DNA of 36,946 nt, from the NCBI GenBank assembly GCA_964502735.1, contig CAZCYD010000025.1, positions 1 to 36,946 on the forward strand, in the 5' to 3' direction. A program made the position numbers and the translations under genes. Below, one piece after another: positions 23,248 to 32,771 of the stretch (the stretch's first letter is position 1; every line of letters starts with the position of its first letter). The notes beneath the pieces are model-generated. The model did no database searches, was not told the origin of the DNA, and worked only from the letters and a program-made list of their open reading frames with translations. Origin of the DNA: JACKAN01 sp964502735. GTDB lineage: Bacteria > Bdellovibrionota > Bdellovibrionia > Bdellovibrionales > UBA1609.

Positions 23248-24531
23248 TTAACTAAAAAGAGACTTATAAATAGACTCCGTCTTTTCTGCCTCATTTCCCA
23301 TCGCTAAAAAGCCCGGTTGAGAAGTCATGTAGATGTCGGTATATTGGCGAATCGTCTCTACATTTACAGACTCTATCTCTTTTACAACTTCATCTACGGG
23401 TTTATAGGTTCCAAATACCATCTCATTGATAGCTATTGAATTCATTCTGTTGTCCACATCATCGGCTCCCAACAAAATTTGCCCCATCACCTGAGTCTTG
23501 TAGTATTCAATTTCCTCTTCTGTGAGACTTTTTCTTTTAAAAGAATCAAATTCATGTTTCACTAAACTTAAACATTCCTCTGCCTGGTCCAGTGAAGTAC
23601 CAATATAGGTCAAAATCATGGCCGTATCTGTAAAGGCATGTAAGCTTGAATACACATTATAGGCCAACCCCTTAGCCTCACGAATGCTTTGGTACAGCCG
23701 AGAGGTCGTGGCTCCACCGAGTGCGGCGTTAACGATATAAGACTCAAACCTCAAATTTGAACGAAAATCACTACTCGGCAAACCTAAAAGCAGGTGCAAC
23801 TGCTCTGATGGCCTGTCTTGAGCATTGAAAAAACTAACAGCCTGAGGCTTTTTCCGCTCGGGAGGATTCTCAATAGGACGTTTGAGATCTTCCAATACCC
23901 GCAGTTGTTCTACAACACTTTCATGGTCCACATCACCGGCAACTGCAACAATCAAGTGAGGTCCGTGATAGCGGCTCTGGTAGAAGTTAAATAGATCTTC
24001 CTTGCTTATTTTGCTGAGAGTTTCTTGAGTCCCTAGTATAGGCTGACTCAAAGGGTGATTGTGATAAGCCTTCTCAAAATAGTTTTCAAAAATATACTCT
24101 TCAAGAACATCTTTAGACATGTCAATTTCTTGAAAAATAACATTTCTCTCTCTGTCAAAATCAGAATCGCTACATATCGAGTTTAAAAGTAAATCTGACA
24201 AAACATCCAAGCTAATAGACTTATGCTCGCGAAGAGTTGTTGCGTGGTAGCAGGTATATTCTTTTGCTGTATAGGCGTTAATTTCGCCACCAACGGACTC
24301 TAATGCACTCACAATTTCATAAGCCGAACGATTGCGGGTTCCCTTAAAGAGAATATGTTCTAGAAAATGAGCTGCACCAATAAGATGAGAGGGTTCATCT
24401 CGACTACCCAAATCCACATAAAAACCCACACTGGTAGAACGAGTGTAAGGATGGTGTTCTGTAATTATGCGAACACCATTACTAAGTACTGTTTTTTTAT
24501 ATTTAGGCTGATAATCAAAGGCCTTCATCAA
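23248..24531 (-). CDS. M16 family zinc peptidase
   Basis: Zinc metallopeptidase of the pitrilysin/processing-peptidase type. 427 residues, a single-chain bacterial size. The inverted zinc motif HFLEH is at residues 55-59 with the third ligand Glu135 (FQEID) 76 residues further on, so the active site is intact. SNGVRIITEHHP and VGFYVDLGSRDEP are typical of the N-terminal domain, and the C-terminal half is the inactive partner domain with its GLAYNVYSSL segment. It starts inside the pnp stop (ATGA overlap), the same pnp-peptidase order seen in Bacillus (pnp-mlpA-like). Substrate unknown. The stop codon is one base from palindrome copy 3. Confidence 0.93.
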   Translation of the reverse strand: MMKAFDYQPKYKKTVLSNGVRIITEHHPYTRSTSVGFYVDLGSRDEPSHLIGAAHFLEHILFKGTRNRSAYEIVSALESVGGEINAYTAKEYTCYHATTLREHKSISLDVLSDLLLNSICSDSDFDRERNVIFQEIDMSKDVLEEYIFENYFEKAYHNHPLSQPILGTQETLSKISKEDLFNFYQSRYHGPHLIVAVAGDVDHESVVEQLRVLEDLKRPIENPPERKKPQAVSFFNAQDRPSEQLHLLLGLPSSDFRSNLRFESYIVNAALGGATTSRLYQSIREAKGLAYNVYSSLHAFTDTAMILTYIGTSLDQAEECLSLVKHEFDSFKRKSLTEEEIEYYKTQVMGQILLGADDVDNRMNSIAINEMVFGTYKPVDEVVKEIESVNVETIRQYTDIYMTSQPGFLAMGNEAEKTESIYKSLFS

Positions 24532-26636
24532 TTAGCTGGTTTGTCTAAAAGAACCTTACGTGAAAGCTTTATTCTGCCAGATCTATCAACGTCCAAAACC
24601 TTCACATCAATAACATCGCCCTCTTTTAGAACATCGGTAACGGCTCTAAGTCTCTCATGAGTAATTTCTGAAATGTGCAACAGCCCACTTGTGTTAGGTA
24701 GGATCTCAACAAAAGCTCCAAAATCAGCAATCTTCACGACCTTACCATTATATACTTTTCCGACCTCAGCCTCTGCGCAGATGTCCTCAATCATTTGTAT
24801 GGCTTCAGCCGTCTTTTTTGGATCTACTGAGGCAATGTGAATAGTTCCATCATCTTCGATGTTAATCTTAACTCCAGTAACCTCTATAATTCCCTTAATA
24901 ACCTTTCCTCCAGCTCCGATAACTTCGCGCACCTTTTCTGGATTAATTTTAATAGTTTCAATCCGTGGTGCATAATCAGATATCTTTCCTCTGGGGGCTT
25001 TAATAACCTTTTCCATTTCATCAAGGATATGATGACGCCCATGTAAGGCTTGATTTAATGCTGTCTCCATAATGTCCATAGTTAAGCTGTCAATTTTTAT
25101 ATCCATCTGAAGAGCTGTAATTCCCTCGCGAGTTCCTGCAACTTTAAAGTCCATATCGCCAAGGTGGTCTTCATCACCAAGGATGTCCGTCAGCACAGCC
25201 ACTCGATCGCCTTCCTTTATTAGGCCCATGGCCACTCCAGCCACATTACCTTTAATAGGAACTCCACCATCCAAAAGAGCTAAGGTTCCGGAACACACTG
25301 TTCCCATTGAGCTCGATCCATTGGACTCAAAAACTTCTCCAACAATTCGAATCGTATAAGGGAATTCCTCTTTAGCGGGAAGAACTGCCTTTAAAGCCCT
25401 TTCAGCCAAATTACCGTGCCCAAGCTCTCTGCGACTCTGCCCACCCATACGGCCAGTCTCGCCCACACAAAATGGAGGAAAATTATAGTGAAGCAAAAAT
25501 GTTTTTTTCAAGGTTCCATCAAGACTCTCAATCATCTGCTCGTCATCAGGAGTTCCCAATGTCACAGTTCCCAAGACTTGAGTTTCTCCACGGGTAAACA
25601 ACCCCGATCCATGAGCTCTCGGCAACAAACCCACTTCACAGGCAATAGGCCTGACCGTCGTGGTGTCACGACCATCAATTCTAATCGCCTTATCTAGAAT
25701 CATACTTCTAGCTGACTCATAATGAACATTTCCAAAAATCTGGCTCAACTCCTTAGCTTTTTGTGCCTTTATTTTTTCATCTGTAAATTCGGCAAGTAAA
25801 GTCTCTTCGGCTGCCTTCTTGGCAGTATCCATAGAAGAATACCTTAACATTTTGTCCCTATGGGAAAGAGCCTCTTCAATTTTTGGCTTTAAGAAGTTTT
25901 GTGCTGCTTTTAAAAAGCTCTCTTCAATAACTGGTGGCACAACCTCTCTTCGCGGCTTTGCCCCTGTTAACTCTCTCAACTTGTCTTGAGCATCAAAGAT
26001 AGGCTTCATGCTCTCATGGCCAAACTTTAGGGCTGCAAGCACATCTTTTTCTGATACAAACTTAGCCTCTCCCTCTACCATCAAGATGCCATTTCGAGTT
26101 CCAGCCAAAAAGATGTCCATATCTGATTTTGCAAGGTCCTCAATTGATGGGTTAATAACAAATCTTCCCTCAATTCTAGCTACCTGAACCCCAGCCGTAG
26201 GGCCATTAAATGGGATATCACTAATGTGAAGAGCTGCAGAAGCTCCTATGCTAGCTAAACTGTTTATAGCGCACTTGCCATCATAGCTCAAAATAGTCGC
26301 CACAATCTGAGTCTCATATCTGTAAAACTCAGGAAAACAAGGACGAATAGGTCTATCTATAAGACGAGCGTTCAGAACAGCATCTGTTGTTGGACGCCCC
26401 TCTCTTTTAAAGTATCCACCAGGAATTTTCCCTGTTGCGTAAAACTTTTCAGAGTACTCTACAGTCAACGGAAAGAAGTCCATTGTAGATTCCCTCTTAG
26501 AGGAAACCGCAGTCAAAAGCACCATATTGTTTCCACAAGTTACCAAACAAGAGCCATCCGATTGCTTGGCTAACCGGCCCGATTCAATAATCACCTCTTG
26601 ACCGTCTAAATTGAACTTTACCTCGTTCTTTTGCAT
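24528..26636 (-). CDS. pnp: Polynucleotide phosphorylase
   Basis: 3'-5' phosphorolytic exoribonuclease and degradosome component. The 702 residues hold two RNase PH domains joined by a helical linker, then a KH domain (VIGAGGKVIKGIIEVTGVKI, about 555-615) and an S1 domain (GKVVKIADFGAFVEILPN, about 623-690). The phosphate-site signatures FFPLTVEYSEKFYATGKIPG and GERDDEQ-like HGSGLFTRGETQ are present. The ribosome site GAGGAG precedes the ATG by seven bases. It follows rpsO by 127 bp, a gap without a clear terminator. In E. coli, RNase III processing of the leader controls pnp; I see no convincing equivalent hairpin here. Confidence 0.97.
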   Translation of the reverse strand: MQKNEVKFNLDGQEVIIESGRLAKQSDGSCLVTCGNNMVLLTAVSSKRESTMDFFPLTVEYSEKFYATGKIPGGYFKREGRPTTDAVLNARLIDRPIRPCFPEFYRYETQIVATILSYDGKCAINSLASIGASAALHISDIPFNGPTAGVQVARIEGRFVINPSIEDLAKSDMDIFLAGTRNGILMVEGEAKFVSEKDVLAALKFGHESMKPIFDAQDKLRELTGAKPRREVVPPVIEESFLKAAQNFLKPKIEEALSHRDKMLRYSSMDTAKKAAEETLLAEFTDEKIKAQKAKELSQIFGNVHYESARSMILDKAIRIDGRDTTTVRPIACEVGLLPRAHGSGLFTRGETQVLGTVTLGTPDDEQMIESLDGTLKKTFLLHYNFPPFCVGETGRMGGQSRRELGHGNLAERALKAVLPAKEEFPYTIRIVGEVFESNGSSSMGTVCSGTLALLDGGVPIKGNVAGVAMGLIKEGDRVAVLTDILGDEDHLGDMDFKVAGTREGITALQMDIKIDSLTMDIMETALNQALHGRHHILDEMEKVIKAPRGKISDYAPRIETIKINPEKVREVIGAGGKVIKGIIEVTGVKINIEDDGTIHIASVDPKKTAEAIQMIEDICAEAEVGKVYNGKVVKIADFGAFVEILPNTSGLLHISEITHERLRAVTDVLKEGDVIDVKVLDVDRSGRIKLSRKVLLDKPAN

Positions 26637-26763
26637 CTACAAACTCCTCTTGCTACTGCAGCGAAATACAGACTGTAATCTCTTTGTTTCCTGAATATCC
26701 ACTCACACCAATTGCGAATTTCACTAATGTTTTTGATAAAATTAACTGTGACAGTAATCAAAG

Positions 26764-27033
26764 TTACTTGCGGATACCTAAATCAGCAATAAGTTTTTGG
26801 TAACTTTCTGGACTTTTTCTTTTTAAATAGTCCAAGTGCTTGCGACGACGGTTTACCATTCTGACCAAGCCTCTTTGCCCGTGGTAGTCCTTCTTGTGGG
26901 TTTTAAAATGTTCTGTAATTTTATTAATCCGAAATGTTAACAGTGCGACTTGGACTTCACTACTTCCAGTGTCTAATTCTGATCTTTTAAAATGATTTAC
27001 GATTTGTGCCTTTTCATCTCTGTGCAACGACAT
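26764..27033 (-). CDS. rpsO: 30S ribosomal protein S15
   Basis: Primary rRNA-binding protein of the small subunit, binding the central domain of 16S rRNA. 89 residues, exactly the family length. Conserved segments DTGSSEVQVALLTFRI, HFKTHKKDYHGQRGL and NRRRKHLDYLK are all present. A perfect AGGAGG six bases before the ATG supports the start, and a possible control hairpin lies just upstream. Part of the rimP-to-pnp operon. Confidence 0.98.
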   Translation of the reverse strand: MSLHRDEKAQIVNHFKRSELDTGSSEVQVALLTFRINKITEHFKTHKKDYHGQRGLVRMVNRRRKHLDYLKRKSPESYQKLIADLGIRK

Positions 27034-27051
27034 ATGTGCCTCCTGATTGTG

Positions 27052-27087
27052 TTCACCTCCCTGGCGTTGGCAATTCTTCCAGGTGAA
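27052..27087 (-). promoter_or_regulatory. Possible S15 leader hairpin upstream of rpsO
   Basis: Just before the AGGAGG of rpsO the minus strand can pair TTCACCT (27087-27081) with AGGTGAA (27058-27052), with an additional GG-CC pair inside and a four-base bulge; an alternative inner pairing is CCTGG with CCAGG. S15 represses its own translation in several bacteria through unrelated leader structures, so this hairpin is a candidate. Structure read by eye only. Confidence 0.35.
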
Positions 27088-27168
27088 GTTTTAGTAAGGT
27101 CCTAATGACCGAAAAATAATTCGAATGGAGCTACTAGTTACAGGGACTTAGCCTCCCTAGTCAAGCCC

Positions 27169-28086
27169 TCAATAGCGAAAGACCCTCTTTATTTTGGGCT
27201 CTCGACAAGGCTGAATTTCTACGAGAGATGATAACCTTCCGCTTGAGCCCTGAAATATCCGCACTCCGCGTGGAATCCGACTTTTATTCACCATTTTTTG
27301 CTGAAAGATCAAACGCTTAGACAGTTCATTTGGAATTTGCCCGTTGGTCATAAGCCGCTCTTCCTTTCCTATCACAGTGAAGGCCTCCCAATCTAACAAA
27401 CACTCGCTTAAAGGGACAAATGAGGAGCCGCACGCAGCCATATCTCCTTTTAATAAATCCTCCAGCTGAATAGCCTGAGCCAAGCTATAGGGGGACGAAA
27501 AAAACCTTCGCAGCTCTTCAACTGTCGCCCCACATCCCAAAAGCTCCCCCAACTTTTGAACCCAAGATCTGACATAACTGCCCTTTGAACATCGAAATTC
27601 ACAAATAGCAGAGTCCATAGAAATCTCTAACAATTTCAGGTCATAAAAGCTCATTTCTCGTTCCGGAGGCAAAAATTCTTTTTCTTTCAAAGTTTTTTGC
27701 AGCAAGGTCTCGCCCTTTACTTTCACAGCTGAAAATCTGGGCACTGATAAAATTAATGGTCCCTGTAGACTTAAAATCGTAGATTCCACCAAGCTCTTGT
27801 TGAGATCCAGATTATCTGTTTTTTTTAAAATCTGTCCCGTAATATCCAAGGAGTCTGTTTCAATGCCAAATCGAACCTTAACCCGATAGCCTTTGTCGCC
27901 GGTTAGAAGGTAATCAGATATTTTTGTGGCCTCTCCCAATAACACTACCATTAAGCCCGTTGCCAAAGGGTCCAGAGTTCCCGCGTGTCCAACGGCTTTT
28001 GACCCTATCCATCTTCTTACTTTGGCCACCACATCGTGACTTGTCATGCCAGAGGGTTTATCAATCAGCAGTAAACCATGGTCCAC
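27169..28086 (-). CDS. truB: tRNA pseudouridine-55 synthase TruB
   Basis: Makes pseudouridine 55 in the T arm of tRNAs. 305 residues. The catalytic motif GHAGTLDPLATG is intact with Asp39, and the N-terminal LLIDKPSGMTSHDVV, the central YRVKVRFGIETDSLD and the KGSYVRSWVQKLG segment (Arg near the active site) are typical. The GTG start at 28086 overlaps the rbfA stop by one base (TAGTG). The C-terminal part (about 230-305) is divergent and ends soon after the region where PUA-like extensions occur. It is separated from rpsO by 135 bp. Confidence 0.96.
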   Translation of the reverse strand: MDHGLLLIDKPSGMTSHDVVAKVRRWIGSKAVGHAGTLDPLATGLMVVLLGEATKISDYLLTGDKGYRVKVRFGIETDSLDITGQILKKTDNLDLNKSLVESTILSLQGPLILSVPRFSAVKVKGETLLQKTLKEKEFLPPEREMSFYDLKLLEISMDSAICEFRCSKGSYVRSWVQKLGELLGCGATVEELRRFFSSPYSLAQAIQLEDLLKGDMAACGSSFVPLSECLLDWEAFTVIGKEERLMTNGQIPNELSKRLIFQQKMVNKSRIPRGVRIFQGSSGRLSSLVEIQPCREPKIKRVFRY

Positions 28087-28508
28087 TAAGAGTCTTCCCC
28101 TTGCTTGATTTCTCTTAATCGCTGCTCAACAATTTGGACATTGTCGAATCCTTTATCAATCTCAAACCTAACCTTGGGACAATATTTCATAGGCAACTGC
28201 TTGTGAATGATGGCTTGCAAATCTCTCGTGCTACTATTTAATATCTCTAGGTTTTGATTTTTTTCATTTTCGGCGGCTTGTCTATTTGATGTCGACCTGC
28301 CTGATATCACTTCGTTTGAGGCCAACGCCGCTTCGTTTGAAGCCAACATTGTTACGAAGGCTCTGGCAATTCGTAGATCCGGAGAGACAGTAACCCTTGT
28401 GAGAGTCACCACTCCAGAAAGGGGAGCCTTCATTCCTGTTAAAAGATACACTCCAATAATTTCTCGAAGTTCTTTCTCTACTCGCTGAACCCTGCGCGAT
28501 ACACTCAC
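28086..28508 (-). CDS. rbfA: Ribosome-binding factor A
   Basis: Cold-shock KH-type factor for 16S rRNA maturation and late 30S assembly. 140 residues. The N-terminus RRVQRVEKELREIIGVYLL, the LTRVTVSPDLRIARAFVTML strand region and the C-terminal PKVRFEIDKGFDN are typical. Between them lies an extra stretch of about 30 residues rich in Ser, Asn and Glu, probably a surface loop lengthened in this lineage. It contains a short duplication: ASNEAALASNEV. It starts 5 bp after infB and overlaps truB by one base. Confidence 0.93.
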   Translation of the reverse strand: MSVSRRVQRVEKELREIIGVYLLTGMKAPLSGVVTLTRVTVSPDLRIARAFVTMLASNEAALASNEVISGRSTSNRQAAENEKNQNLEILNSSTRDLQAIIHKQLPMKYCPKVRFEIDKGFDNVQIVEQRLREIKQGEDS

Positions 28509-28513
28509 AAATA

Positions 28514-31315
28514 CTACTCCAAGGTTCTTGCTATTTCTTTTGTTTGATAAACTTCGATAACATCACCGACTTTAATATCATTGTAGTTTTCAATTCCAAC
28601 ACCGCACTCATATCCAGATTGAACTTCTTTGGCGTCATCCTTGAATCTCTTTAAGCTGCCTATCTTTCCCGAATAAATAACGCGACCTTCTCTTACCAAC
28701 CTAACCAAACCATTTCGAATTACCTTTCCATCAACGACAAAACCACCAGCAATAACACCAAGCTTAGGTACACTAAATGTGTTTCTTACCTCTACGGAGC
28801 CCAATGTCTCTTCTACAAGATCCGGAGATAGCAATCCGGCCAAAGCATTCTTGATATCATCGGTAAGATTATAGATGACGCTGTAGTTCTTAATCTCTAC
28901 GCCTCTCTCCTTAGCTACACGCTGAGCTGTAGTGTCGGGCCTTACGTTAAAACCAATGACTAAACCTCCAGCCGTTGCCGCCAAAAGCACATCGTTTTCA
29001 CTAATGCCTCCAACTCCAGAATGCACAACTTTGACCTTTACCTCTTCGTTGCCTAATTTTGCCAACATTCCTTGAATAGCCTCCAAGCTTCCCACTACAT
29101 CGGCTTTCAAGACAATATTGAGTTCTTTCAAATCACCAGCCTTAACTTTGGAGAAAATTACATCTAGCGACATTTTAGAACTAGGTACATCTTCTTTAAC
29201 TTTAAGTTTTTCTCTCAGGTCCGCAACTTCTCTGGCCTGCTCATCAGTCTTACAGATGTCAAACTTATCTCCAGCGCCAGGAGAGTTATCTAAACCCGAT
29301 ATCTCGACTGGGGTCCCTGGGCCAGCAATTTTAATCACTTCGCCCTTATCATTTGTCATTCTGCGGATTCGTCCGGTTACGGTTCCAGCTACAAAGGCCT
29401 CACCCACACGAATGGTGCCATCCTGAACAAGTACAGTGGCAACATTACCCTTGCCCTTTTCCATTTTACTTTCAATCACCACGCCTGTTCCAGATCTTTC
29501 TGGGTTCGCTTTCAACTCCAGCACCTCGGCAACAAGGTGAACACTCTCTAAAAGTTCTTTAATTCCTTCTCTTTTCAAAGCTGAAACTGGAACAAAAATA
29601 GTTTCGCCACCCCATTCTTCGGGTACCAACTGCTTTTCAGCCAGTTGCTGTTTTATTCGATCGGGATTGGCACCTTGCTTATCCATTTTATTGACAGCAA
29701 CTATAATTGGAACACCAGCGGCCTGAGCATGACTGATGGCCTCTTCTGTTTGAGGCATCATTCCGTCATCAGCTGCCACAACAATAATGGCAATATCTGT
29801 GACATTTGCGCCCCTAGCCCGCATCTCGGTAAAGGCTGCGTGACCGGGTGTGTCGATAAATGTTGTCGTTTGCCCGTCAGTCAGAGTCACATTGTAAGCA
29901 CCTATATGCTGAGTAATTCCTCCAGCCTCTCCAGAAGCCACATCGGCATTTCGTATGGCATCTAATAAAGTGGTTTTTCCATGGTCGACATGGCCCATAA
30001 CGGTAACTACAGGTGGACGAATAATCGGTGCGGCATCAAGGTTTCCAAAAGCGGCGTTCGCCAATAGAGTCCCTTCATCAATGGCTACACTTTGCACATC
30101 ATAATTGAACTCTCCAACAATTAATGAAACTGTGTCGAAATCGAGAGGTGTGTTCATATTGGCCATAACGCCCTCTGACATTAACTTTTTAATGAGTTGA
30201 GGGGCTTTTACATTTATTTGCTGAGCCAAATCAGCCACAGTTATACTGTCGTGCATTTTAACAACACGCTTGCTTGCTTTTGGCTGAGTAATCTCTGTTT
30301 GTTTATTGGCTCCAGTTAACACTCTCTTCTTTTTAGGCTGAAAAATAACCTCTCGCTTTCTGAAATCCGCCGCCGTAAAAGTTTGTACAACCTGATCGCG
30401 TCCAGCACCCGCCTTTTTCTTTTTTTCCTCTCTCTCTCTCTCCCTCTCTCTCTCTGCTGCATCATCTACAGAAACCATTGGAGCCGGACCCACAAATCCT
30501 GTTCGGATACTTCGACCAGCACCTGTCCGCATATTTAGATTTGATGGAGATCCAGAGTAACCGCCGCCACTAGAGCTAGTTGGCCCTTGCTGAGGACGAG
30601 CTGCTGGCCGAGGAGCTCCTGTTGGCCCTCTGCCAGCAGGAGGCCTGACTCGAGAAAGATCCATCCTACCCACTATATTTTTTCTTTGAACAATAGTTGT
30701 TGAACCTATTTTAGTGACTTCTGTTGTAGTTGGACTTACCTTCACTTCTTCTGTTGCCCCACTGGTATTATCGGGCTCTTGCGAATAGTTTTCCTGAGAC
30801 TCTTGAGAATAAGATCCCCCTTCTTCAGTCAATTCAGAACCAGCCACAGCAGCCTCTTCTTTTAACAAGGCCGCCGCATTGGCCGCGTCCTCTAAAGCTT
30901 GAGCCTCTATATCTGAAGCCTTACGCCTAATAACAGTTTTTTTAGATCCACCTTCAGAATCAGAATCCGCCGCATCAGCCTTTTTTCGCGCCACTGCCTT
31001 TTTAACAGTGGTTGGCTTTTTAATGCTAGTCGCCTTTTTGACTATCTTTTTTTCTGACTTCTTTTCGGAGGTCTTCTCAGCCTTCCCTTTCTCTTCGTTT
31101 GAGGCCTTTTTGGCTACTTTTTTCTTTGCCGCTTTCTTTACGACCTTTTTCTTACTTGAGCCAGACTCCTCTTTTAACTTCGCTCTAATCTCTTCAATCT
31201 GCTCATCAGAAAGAGTTGCCATATGGCTCTTCACTGGTAGCTTCCAGCCACGAATCTTATCCATCAAGGCGATTGTCTCGACACCCACTTCTTTTGCAAA
31301 TTCAAATACTTTCAT
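28514..31315 (-). CDS. infB: Translation initiation factor IF-2
   Basis: GTPase that brings initiator tRNA to the 30S subunit and promotes subunit joining. 933 residues. The N-terminal IF2N-type module (VFEFAKEVGVETIALMDKIR) is followed by about 330 residues of low complexity: a Lys-rich basic stretch (KKVVKKAAKKKVAKKA), a Gly/Pro/Ser-rich part and a run of alternating Arg-Glu. A second IF2N module (HDSITVADLAQQINVKAPQL) precedes the G domain, with G1 GHVDHGKT at 441-448, DTPGHAAF and NKMD intact, then domains II, III and C2. AGGGA precedes the ATG. Located 17 bp after nusA in the usual order. Confidence 0.97.
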   Translation of the reverse strand: MKVFEFAKEVGVETIALMDKIRGWKLPVKSHMATLSDEQIEEIRAKLKEESGSSKKKVVKKAAKKKVAKKASNEEKGKAEKTSEKKSEKKIVKKATSIKKPTTVKKAVARKKADAADSDSEGGSKKTVIRRKASDIEAQALEDAANAAALLKEEAAVAGSELTEEGGSYSQESQENYSQEPDNTSGATEEVKVSPTTTEVTKIGSTTIVQRKNIVGRMDLSRVRPPAGRGPTGAPRPAARPQQGPTSSSGGGYSGSPSNLNMRTGAGRSIRTGFVGPAPMVSVDDAAEREREREREEKKKKAGAGRDQVVQTFTAADFRKREVIFQPKKKRVLTGANKQTEITQPKASKRVVKMHDSITVADLAQQINVKAPQLIKKLMSEGVMANMNTPLDFDTVSLIVGEFNYDVQSVAIDEGTLLANAAFGNLDAAPIIRPPVVTVMGHVDHGKTTLLDAIRNADVASGEAGGITQHIGAYNVTLTDGQTTTFIDTPGHAAFTEMRARGANVTDIAIIVVAADDGMMPQTEEAISHAQAAGVPIIVAVNKMDKQGANPDRIKQQLAEKQLVPEEWGGETIFVPVSALKREGIKELLESVHLVAEVLELKANPERSGTGVVIESKMEKGKGNVATVLVQDGTIRVGEAFVAGTVTGRIRRMTNDKGEVIKIAGPGTPVEISGLDNSPGAGDKFDICKTDEQAREVADLREKLKVKEDVPSSKMSLDVIFSKVKAGDLKELNIVLKADVVGSLEAIQGMLAKLGNEEVKVKVVHSGVGGISENDVLLAATAGGLVIGFNVRPDTTAQRVAKERGVEIKNYSVIYNLTDDIKNALAGLLSPDLVEETLGSVEVRNTFSVPKLGVIAGGFVVDGKVIRNGLVRLVREGRVIYSGKIGSLKRFKDDAKEVQSGYECGVGIENYNDIKVGDVIEVYQTKEIARTLE

Positions 31316-31332
31316 AAGTCCCTGTGTTGTTA

Positions 31333-32769
31333 CTATTGTTCCTCAACCTTTGGCTCTGCTGAGTTTTCAGACTCACTAGAGTTAAATTGAGAAAGTTCTT
31401 GTTTTAGTCTCTCTTCCGCATCTTGTTTCGCATTTTTAGAAGACACAGATTCAACGGCCTTATCTTCACTGCCCTTGCCGGGAGTTGGGATTGGTTTTCC
31501 TTGCTTTTCGTAGTCTTCAACCAGTGCTTTTGCATCATTGATTAACTTGCCCGCCTTAGCCTCATCACCATATCCGGGTATGGCCATAATTTGCTCAGGA
31601 GTCGCCTCGGCAATGGCTTGAAATGACCCAAAGCCCGATTGGAAAATATTCTGAGCCATGGTTTCATTCATCCCTGGAATTAACATCAAGTTGAAAATCA
31701 CCTCAGCCGTCTTAGCCGCAGCGTTAGCCTCTGAAAGTATGTCGAGCCGCCAACCTGTCAGCTTAGCTGCAAGTCTTACATTCTGCCCTTTTTTACCAAT
31801 AGCTAAGCTCAGCTGAGAGTCTGGAACAACAATTTCCATCTCTTGATTTGCCTCATCCACAAAAACTTTCGAAATCTCAGCTGGAGCCAAGGCCTTGCAC
31901 ACAAATCTAGCTGGGTCCTCGTCCCATAAAACAATATCAATTTTTTCTCCACGAAGCTCTTGCACAACATTTTGAACTCGACTGCCCTTCATTCCCACGC
32001 AAGCGCCCACTGGGTCCACTGTGCTTTCTTTGCTGTAAACGGCAATTTTAGCTCTTTGCCCTGGCTCCCGCGCTGATGAAACAATCTGAACTATCCCATC
32101 GTAAATTTCTGGCACTTCAATCTCAAACAGTTTTTCTAAGTACTTTTCGTCGGACCTAGACATAATAATCTGTGGCCCACGATTGGTTTGCCTGACATCC
32201 GAAATATAACCTTGAATTCTGTCTCCAGGCTTATAAATTTCTCCAGGAATCTGTTCTCTAGGAGGAATATGAGCCTCTGTACGGCCAAGGTCAACCACGA
32301 TAGCTCTTCTTTCTACCCTTCTTGCAATACCTGAGGCAATCTCGCCTTTTCTCTCTTCAAACTCATTAAAGATGATTTCTCTTTCTGCATCTCTCACTTT
32401 TTGAGTGATAATTTGTCTTGCCGTTTGCACCGCAATCCTTCCTAAATCGTGTGACTCCAACTTAGCTCCAATAGAATCATTTAACTGAGCTTCAGGATCT
32501 AACTCTAGAGCCTCAGACAATTTGATCTCAACCTCTTCGTCGATGAACTCTTCATCCGGAACAACTTCTTTAAATTCATAAAGTTCAACTTCACCAGTTT
32601 CATCATTATACTGCGCTTCAATCTCTCTATAGGTGCCCCATTTTTTTCTAGCGGCAACTAACATCCCCTGAATAACAGCATCCACTACAATTTGCTTGTC
32701 AATGCCCTTATCTTTACCCACTTGCTCTATCATTCGACTTAAATCTGAAAACGGATTTTCAGCTGCCAT
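31333..32769 (-). CDS. nusA: Transcription termination/antitermination factor NusA
   Basis: RNA polymerase-binding elongation factor involved in pausing, termination and rRNA antitermination. 478 residues. N-terminal polymerase-binding domain (to about 125), S1 domain (GDRIQGYISDVRQTNRGPQI region), two KH domains (VGACVGMKGSRVQNVVQEL; LAIGKKGQNVRLAAKL), then one helix-hairpin repeat region (MLIPGMNETMAQNIF...IPGYGDEAKAGKL) and an acidic Ser/Glu-rich tail. It has only one clear C-terminal acidic-repeat-like module, unlike E. coli NusA with two. It begins 2 bp after rimP. There is no ylxR or ylxQ gene between nusA and infB. Confidence 0.96.
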   Translation of the reverse strand: MAAENPFSDLSRMIEQVGKDKGIDKQIVVDAVIQGMLVAARKKWGTYREIEAQYNDETGEVELYEFKEVVPDEEFIDEEVEIKLSEALELDPEAQLNDSIGAKLESHDLGRIAVQTARQIITQKVRDAEREIIFNEFEERKGEIASGIARRVERRAIVVDLGRTEAHIPPREQIPGEIYKPGDRIQGYISDVRQTNRGPQIIMSRSDEKYLEKLFEIEVPEIYDGIVQIVSSAREPGQRAKIAVYSKESTVDPVGACVGMKGSRVQNVVQELRGEKIDIVLWDEDPARFVCKALAPAEISKVFVDEANQEMEIVVPDSQLSLAIGKKGQNVRLAAKLTGWRLDILSEANAAAKTAEVIFNLMLIPGMNETMAQNIFQSGFGSFQAIAEATPEQIMAIPGYGDEAKAGKLINDAKALVEDYEKQGKPIPTPGKGSEDKAVESVSSKNAKQDAEERLKQELSQFNSSESENSAEPKVEEQ

Positions 32770-32771
32770 AT

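Noticed and set aside
23094..23294. Minus-strand frame through palindrome copy 3
   Set aside because: It is formed by the repeat core and the end of the peptidase gene in another frame, and resembles no protein.
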